A stretch of DNA of 32,610 nucleotides, taken from NCBI RefSeq assembly GCF_010501055.1, contig NZ_QVMO01000047.1, positions 1-32,610 of the forward strand, read 5' to 3'. Of the stretch, positions 27,401-32,610 are shown piece after piece. The notes below the pieces were generated by a model that worked only from the letters and a program-made list of their open reading frames with translations, made no database searches and was not told where the DNA came from. Position numbers and translations under genes: made by a program. Within the stretch, counting starts at the first letter, position 1. Every line of letters begins with the position of its first letter. This DNA comes from Dysgonomonas sp. 521. GTDB lineage: Bacteria > Bacteroidota > Bacteroidia > Bacteroidales > Dysgonomonadaceae.

Positions 27401-27776
27401 GTTGCTGGACTTGTACAAGGCTAATAACCTCGTATTCGACCCTCAAAAAACAGTGGGTATCATTACCCCCTACCGTAATCAGATAGCCCTTATCAGGCAA
27501 AAGCTGGAAGAAACAGGCATCCCCCAACTATCCGGCATCATGGTAGATACTGTAGAACGTTATCAGGGCAGCCAACGGGACGTTATCGTTTTGTCTTTCT
27601 GCTTCAACAAGCCTTACCAGTTGAGGAACTTCTGCAATATGAACCGCGAGGGAACTGTCGACCGCAAACTAAACGTAGCCCTTACCCGTGCACGCGAACA
27701 GCTATTCCTCGTTGGCAACGATTATATCCTGAACCAAAATACTATCTACAGGAAGATATTGGAGAAGATACTTTGA
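24411..27776 (+). CDS. Dna2-like nuclease-helicase (PD-(D/E)xK nuclease plus SF1 helicase)
   Basis: This 1121-residue protein joins two domains. A RecB/Cas4-type nuclease lies at about 245-420: GRLD (D353), IELKSGK (E369, K371) and the QxxxY motif (Q392, Y396). An SF1B helicase of the Dna2/Upf1 group spans about 685-1121: Walker A GPPGTGKT (710-717), YTNRAVDELC (Ia), IIDEAS (II), IGDHKQL (III), TYHGRMH (IV), the VERYQGSQRD block (V) and LNVALTRAREQL (VI). The arrangement matches eukaryotic Dna2 and bacterial relatives that process DNA ends or act in defence. No full iron-sulfur cysteine set is clear. In-frame starts further up (24363 TTG, 24375 ATG) overlap the lipoprotein gene; 24411 is preferred. 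The role is not known. Confidence 0.85.
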   Translation: MSDNTQILLSDYLTEISQIDESNLSLRNKYICLKQILERSCKEITRSESLQFPSLFSRLVFISQKYGLPKQLEWRLQTIRIKSSFLLKDENNLIYPAQYQQAKQALENFFLFLQGESLPSGIPAGTEAEDKDKETLSPDRIRVQVLDIDKENELLLCQSDALTGETIKVRYNVPSVNEVFNPTTGRLWTGAQLNLIDVKKDDAGHYIPRIFVLEPDYLIDASAIAECFQMYGSSYLHYFRRKFEPNVNTHYILLGNLANFFLDELIYAENPGSLKFEDVFMKSFRQMPFEYASCKDIRENDDFRNFMLRAESQFDNIRRVVLHDMPANGFDTTACTLEPSFFCEKYGFQGRLDLLQLSDEENGTDRIIELKSGKPPYPREDVSKIALNHETQTVVYRLMIQSVFGKDARHIYPTILYSSAGNAGENIRFAARYRQLEKEIINTRNLIVATEHDLYSGDIQTAEKTFKELFNLDNYGKVPQFFTDKLNELKDVLDNSTALERTYLYRYINFVARELYLQKAGDENADTAMSVSALWNTTFAERKEALDLIVDLEIEHIDDSGRDMVIRFKRLSPQDCVNFREGEICILYPKEHEEDTVLTNQILKGTVVEISTLHVTLRFRYKQRSRTFFSRYKRWAVEHDKLDHSYNTMYRSLFSFLKATASKKDLLLGLRKPHSTYQQTTDNDTPTKEQKRVAVIDKALASQDYFLIVGPPGTGKTSIFARQLIERLYAEKNTNILVIAYTNRAVDELCNAICRSFSEEESSCDKYIRIGSELSCGEVYRHRLLQNISYQAKNRKGLLQVIDSTRIFVGTLASIAGKPELFDLKHFNIAIIDEASQILEPQVIDILPQLDRFIMIGDHKQLSTITLQNEYKSKVDNELLNGIELYDCRESLFERLFRICIKQGWTHAYDTLTYHGRMHQNIAELVNAHFYDNILKTATDRQHAPLNYPVSDITDKYQSLIANKRVAFIRVREADNANISDKTNTAEADTVISLITALLDLYKANNLVFDPQKTVGIITPYRNQIALIRQKLEETGIPQLSGIMVDTVERYQGSQRDVIVLSFCFNKPYQLRNFCNMNREGTVDRKLNVALTRAREQLFLVGNDYILNQNTIYRKILEKIL

Positions 27777-27787
27777 TTCCCATATAC

Positions 27788-27843
27788 AAAGTGACACTTT
27801 TTACTGTTAACTGATGACTGTTGACTGAAAAGAGTGTCACTTT
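27788..27843 (+). terminator. terminator of the helicase gene, with repeat in the loop
   Basis: A perfect 11-bp stem AAAGTGACACT/AGTGTCACTTT (27788-27798 with 27833-27843) is followed by more T and lies 12 bases past the stop. The 34-base loop is unusually long and consists mainly of a heptamer tandem repeat. Confidence 0.7.
27803..27827. repeat. heptamer tandem repeat in terminator loop
   Basis: On the minus strand 3.6 head-to-tail units of CAGTYAW fill the loop of the terminator. This is the same family as the array at 13834-13868. Confidence 0.65.
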
Positions 27844-27921
27844 TTATTATCCGGTTATACTATTATTTTAGGAATCCTTTAACTGAGATTTAGATGAAGA
27901 ACCCTTATATTTGTACAAATA

Positions 27922-28220
27922 ATGCGAATCAAGGGTTAAAAAGCACAGTAACTTATTGTCCCGAAGGGACTGAAGGGGGATAACCACGGGTAAAACCCGT
28001 GGCAGGAACTGACAGAAGAATTTGCCTCCGTAGGAGGCAAATAGCAAAAACAAATGTCATTCGCCTCCTACGGAGACGGTCTATTTCTACCTGCTTTTGC
28101 CACGGGCTTTACCTGTGGTTATCCATATTAGCCCACTTCGTGGTCTTAGAACCCTGACTGCAAAACAGAAGATTGATTTATAATAGTATACTGCAAGCCA
28201 AAGCAACCCTTGATTCGCAT
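27922..28220. repeat. 299-bp nested inverted-repeat element (REPIN/MITE-like)
   Basis: The ends are a perfect 16-bp inverted repeat ATGCGAATCAAGGGTT (27922-27937 and 28205-28220). Inside are hairpins GTCCC/GGGAC (27958-27970), CCACGGG/CCCGTGG (27984-28002), TTTGCCTCC/GGAGGCAAA (28021-28041), and imperfect partners of the last two in reverse order (28053-28066 and 28100-28118), so the halves can also pair with each other. No ORF is present. It fills most of the 472-base gene-free gap before the cyuA-like gene. A -7-like TATATTTG at 27906-27913, outside the element, might transcribe through it; 27844-27905 holds nothing else. Confidence 0.75.
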
Positions 28221-28248
28221 AAATAAATACTAAATACTCTAAAATGCC

Positions 28249-29532
28249 ATGCTAAACGAGTGTGAACGTGATCAAATTATCAGTTTAATAAAGAAAGAGG
28301 TCGTTCCGGCCATCGGCTGTACCGAACCTATAGCCGTATCGCTGTGTGTGGCAAAAGCCACAGAAACACTTGGCAGCCTCCCTGATAAAATAAAAGTACA
28401 TTTGAGCGCAAACATCTTAAAGAACGCTATGGGAGTGGGCATTCCCGGCACTAAAATGGTCGGGCTGCCGATAGCCATTGCGTTGGGGGCATTGATAGGT
28501 AAAAGTGAATACGGGCTGCAAGTGCTGAAAGACCTGAAACCGGAAGATGTAGAAAAAGGAAAAACATACATAGCCGAAAAACGTATAGAAATAGCCCTGA
28601 AAGAAAACATCAGCGATAATCTTTACATAGAAGCCTGTTGTATCGGCAAAGAAAGTGAAGCGACAGCGGTTATAAAAGGCACGCATACCAATTTTTCTTA
28701 TATAGCCAAAGACGGGGAGGTTATTAGCAATGATGGTTGCTGCGAAGATAGTGAGGAGAAATGTGACGACATAAAACTATCCTTCTCTAAAGTATACGGA
28801 TTTGCCACAACCACCCTGATAGATGATATCCATTTTATCCTGCAAGCGGCGGAGCTTAACCGTGCGGCATCAAAATTATCGGCACAGGGCAATTACGGGC
28901 ATAACGTGGCTAAGGCAATGACAGGCACTCTGGGCAGGCAAATTTTCGGAGACTCCATGCTTACCCACATGATGTCGTACACGGCGGCAGCTTGCGATGC
29001 GCGTATGGACGGGGCAATGATACCCGTCATGAGTAATTCGGGCAGTGGAAACCAAGGGATAACAGCCACACTTCCGGTACTGACATATGCCGAAGATACG
29101 GAGTGCAGCGAGGATAATCTGATAAGAGCCCTGATTCTCAGCCATCTTACAGTCGTATATATCAAGCAGAAGCTTGGACGATTATCCGCCTTATGCGGCT
29201 GCGTGGCGGCAGCAACGGGCGCCAGTTGTGGTATTACTTACCTGATGGGAGGAGACTATAACCAGATCACTTTCGCTGTAAAGAATATGGTAGGCAACAT
29301 TACCGGAATGATATGTGACGGGGCTAAACCTAGTTGCGCCCTGAAAATATCGAGTGGCGTGTCTACTGCCGTACTTTCAGCCATTATGGCCATAGAGCAT
29401 AAGGTAGTATCTTCACTGGAGGGTATAGTAGACGATGATGTGGATAAGACGATTGAAAACCTGACAAGTATAGGTGCTGTGGGGATGCAGGAGACCGATA
29501 AGCTCGTTCTGAAGATTATGACTAACAAATAA
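28249..29532 (+). CDS. cyuA: UPF0597/CyuA-family L-cysteine desulfidase (serine dehydratase-like)
   Basis: The family (E. coli YhaM/CyuA, archaeal L-cysteine desulfidase) breaks L-cysteine into sulfide, ammonia and pyruvate with a [4Fe-4S] cluster. The 427-residue protein has the N-terminal CTEPIA motif (C24), the GIPGTKMVGLP block (64-74), the glycine/serine-rich SNSGSGNQG loop (262-270), and late cysteines at 316, 318, 327, 356 and 363, several of which fit as cluster ligands. The length is normal. Serine dehydratase activity is an alternative. The gene stands alone behind the 299-bp repeat; no transporter or regulator is beside it. Confidence 0.85.
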   Translation: MLNECERDQIISLIKKEVVPAIGCTEPIAVSLCVAKATETLGSLPDKIKVHLSANILKNAMGVGIPGTKMVGLPIAIALGALIGKSEYGLQVLKDLKPEDVEKGKTYIAEKRIEIALKENISDNLYIEACCIGKESEATAVIKGTHTNFSYIAKDGEVISNDGCCEDSEEKCDDIKLSFSKVYGFATTTLIDDIHFILQAAELNRAASKLSAQGNYGHNVAKAMTGTLGRQIFGDSMLTHMMSYTAAACDARMDGAMIPVMSNSGSGNQGITATLPVLTYAEDTECSEDNLIRALILSHLTVVYIKQKLGRLSALCGCVAAATGASCGITYLMGGDYNQITFAVKNMVGNITGMICDGAKPSCALKISSGVSTAVLSAIMAIEHKVVSSLEGIVDDDVDKTIENLTSIGAVGMQETDKLVLKIMTNK

Positions 29533-29566
29533 CAGCAGAAAGCGCCTGTGCATCCGCAAAATTGAA

Positions 29567-29574
29567 TATCTTTG
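29567..29574 (+). promoter_or_regulatory. -7 promoter element of the small lipoprotein gene
   Basis: TATCTTTG exactly matches TAnnTTTG; only CTG is found near the -33 position (29546-29548). The leader of about 65 bases would contain the MITE remnant at 29599-29626. Confidence 0.45.
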
Positions 29575-29598
29575 GCTCCTGAATAGTGAAACGATTAT

Positions 29599-29626
29599 AG
29601 ACTCTTAGAGTCTGTTTAAATTTATA
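29599..29626. repeat. MITE end remnant (right end joined to left end)
   Basis: AGAGTCTGTTTAAATTTATA (29607-29626) matches the left end of the MITE-like repeat at 2156 and 9650. It is preceded after one T by AGACTCT, which equals the last bases of the right end. The interior is missing. Confidence 0.5.
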
Positions 29627-29645
29627 TGAACTAAAACATTTATTT

Positions 29646-30104
29646 ATGAGAACAATGTCAAGGATCCTGTCTATCTTACTGTTAGCGGGCAGCCTTTTTG
29701 CTTGTAACCAAGCGAAGAAAGATACCCAGTCAGCAGGAGATAATACTGTTGTCGCTGTGGATACGATGAAGATGCAATTCAATACTACCGGTATAGATAC
29801 AATGACCGTTATTTTTACCGGCAGTGATAAGAAGAGCCTTATTAATGAAGCAGACAAGGCTGAACTGGGGAAATTACTTTCCCAATCGGTAAATGATACA
29901 TTATGGAATAATAGTGGTATCATGGTAAAGATGGTAGCTCCGGATTATACAGTGATTTCCCACTATAAGGGTAAAGAGGCGGACAACAATAGCTGGCTGA
30001 TGATATGGAAAGAGAACGGCAGGGCTAAATTCGAAAACAAATGGTATTTCCTAGCTGAAGATAAAAAGAACGAAATTTACCAGTTAATAGATAAGTATAA
30101 ATAA
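29646..30104 (+). CDS. small lipoprotein of unknown function
   Basis: The 152-residue protein has a lipoprotein signal with lipobox LFAC (17-20) followed by Asn-Gln-Ala-Lys-Lys-Asp. It lacks the immediate acidic pair of the other two lipoproteins, so periplasm-facing anchoring is possible. An in-frame Met at residue 4 is an alternative start. The mature part is about 130 residues, soluble and charged, with SWLMIWKENGRAKFENKWYF near the C-terminus. I recognise no family. It lies 113 bases after cyuA with its own -7 element and converges on susB. Confidence 0.75.
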   Translation: MRTMSRILSILLLAGSLFACNQAKKDTQSAGDNTVVAVDTMKMQFNTTGIDTMTVIFTGSDKKSLINEADKAELGKLLSQSVNDTLWNNSGIMVKMVAPDYTVISHYKGKEADNNSWLMIWKENGRAKFENKWYFLAEDKKNEIYQLIDKYK

Positions 30105-30119
30105 GTATAGATAAAAAGA

Positions 30120-30142
30120 GCCGTTCGATGTACTCGAACGGC
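30120..30142 (-). terminator. terminator of the susB gene
   Basis: A perfect 9-bp stem GCCGTTCGA/TCGAACGGC with a 5-base loop is followed on the minus strand by CTTTTTATC. It lies 47 bases past the susB stop. On the plus strand no T-tract follows, so it serves mainly susB. Confidence 0.85.
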
Positions 30143-30188
30143 CTTCAACCATAGATAACCAAACCTTACAACTGTATTCTTGCCTATT

Positions 30189-32411
<2,223 letters not shown>

Positions 32412-32516
32412 TTAGTAAATAGTTTCCTTATTACAAAGGAAATATTTTTCAACTGCAATAACAGAACCATTAATTAATAAACTATTGAAAAAGAAGTGCA
32501 AACGTTTGCGGGGGTA

Positions 32517-32610
32517 ATCGAGTAGGAGGAAAATGAAATAGTTTCCTCCTATTTCATTTTCCGACCTCTCACACCACCACGCATGCCGTTCGGCACGTGG
32601 CGGTTCCTTA
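32517..32610 (-). mobile_element. group II intron, 3' end: domains V and VI (partial, runs off the right edge)
   Basis: Read on the minus strand, a domain V hairpin comes first: ACCGCCACG pairs with CGTGGTGGT (nine pairs, one G-T), then a small bulge, then GCC/GGC around a GAAC loop. The linker GTGAGAGG and a long domain VI stem follow (GGAAAATGAAATAG with its perfect complement). The 3' side CCTACTCGAT pairs with GAGAGG and leaves one bulged A (base 32523), the expected branch-point, seven bases from the intron end at 32517. The rest of the intron, including any maturase ORF, is beyond the edge. The intron lies about 110 bases upstream of susB in the same orientation. Confidence 0.85.

Overview
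The window looks like a chromosomal segment of a member of the Bacteroidales, most likely Dysgonomonas or a close relative (inference from gene content, not from a search). The supporting signs are a three-gene fumarate reductase/succinate dehydrogenase operon of the Bacteroides/Wolinella type, a SusB-like GH97 enzyme, lipoproteins with acidic residues after the lipid-bearing cysteine, a TPP riboswitch in front of a TonB-dependent receptor and a PnuC-type carrier, and repeated promoters of the Bacteroidetes form TTTG/TTG, about 20 bases, TAnnTTTG. Both ends of the window run into group II introns on the minus strand: a 5' end at 1-90 and a 3' end (domains V and VI) at 32517-32610. The window may therefore be a whole contig that broke at a repeated intron.

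Layout. 1-4000, all minus: a small lipoprotein, then a two-gene unit (a pRiA4b/IS1096-passenger-like acidic protein followed by miaA), then a tandem-ATPase ABC protein of the ModF type. 4050-5770: an OmpA-family protein (+) facing a ketopantoate-reductase-family gene (-), sharing a terminator. 5830-9470, minus: frdC-frdA-frdB with a near-perfect promoter and a terminator. 9470-10014: a non-coding stretch with one copy of a MITE-like repeat. 10208-20515, minus: a ten-gene surface-glycan operon. It holds four glycosyltransferases, a Wzy-like polymerase, the three enzymes that convert heptose 7-phosphate to GDP-D-glycero-alpha-D-manno-heptose (hddA, gmhB, hddC), and an MBOAT/SGNH acylation pair. 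20623-23720, minus: a thiamine-uptake unit (TPP riboswitch, TonB-dependent receptor, PnuT). 23828-27843, plus: a small lipoprotein followed by a large Dna2-like nuclease-helicase. 27922-28220: a nested inverted-repeat element. 28249-30104, plus: a UPF0597/CyuA-type cysteine desulfidase and a small lipoprotein. 30120-32405, minus: a GH97 alpha-glucosidase (susB).

The glycan genes would make, polymerise and acylate a heptose-containing glycan. The flippase, the initiating sugar-phosphate transferase and the isomerase GmhA are not in the window. The thiamine unit would import thiamine across the outer and then the inner membrane and be shut off by TPP. The frd operon serves anaerobic fumarate respiration.

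The window is rich in small repeats. There are two copies and one remnant of a TA-flanked MITE-like element, a GGCCTCCCC/GGGGAGGCC hairpin repeat present once whole and once as the 3' end of a glycosyltransferase gene, two heptamer (CAGTYRR) tandem arrays, and a 299-bp nested-hairpin element. I found no CRISPR array, tRNA, rRNA or prophage. The best candidates for less-described biology are the lipoprotein/Dna2-like gene pair, the repeat elements placed in transcript leaders, and the intron placed directly behind a terminator.
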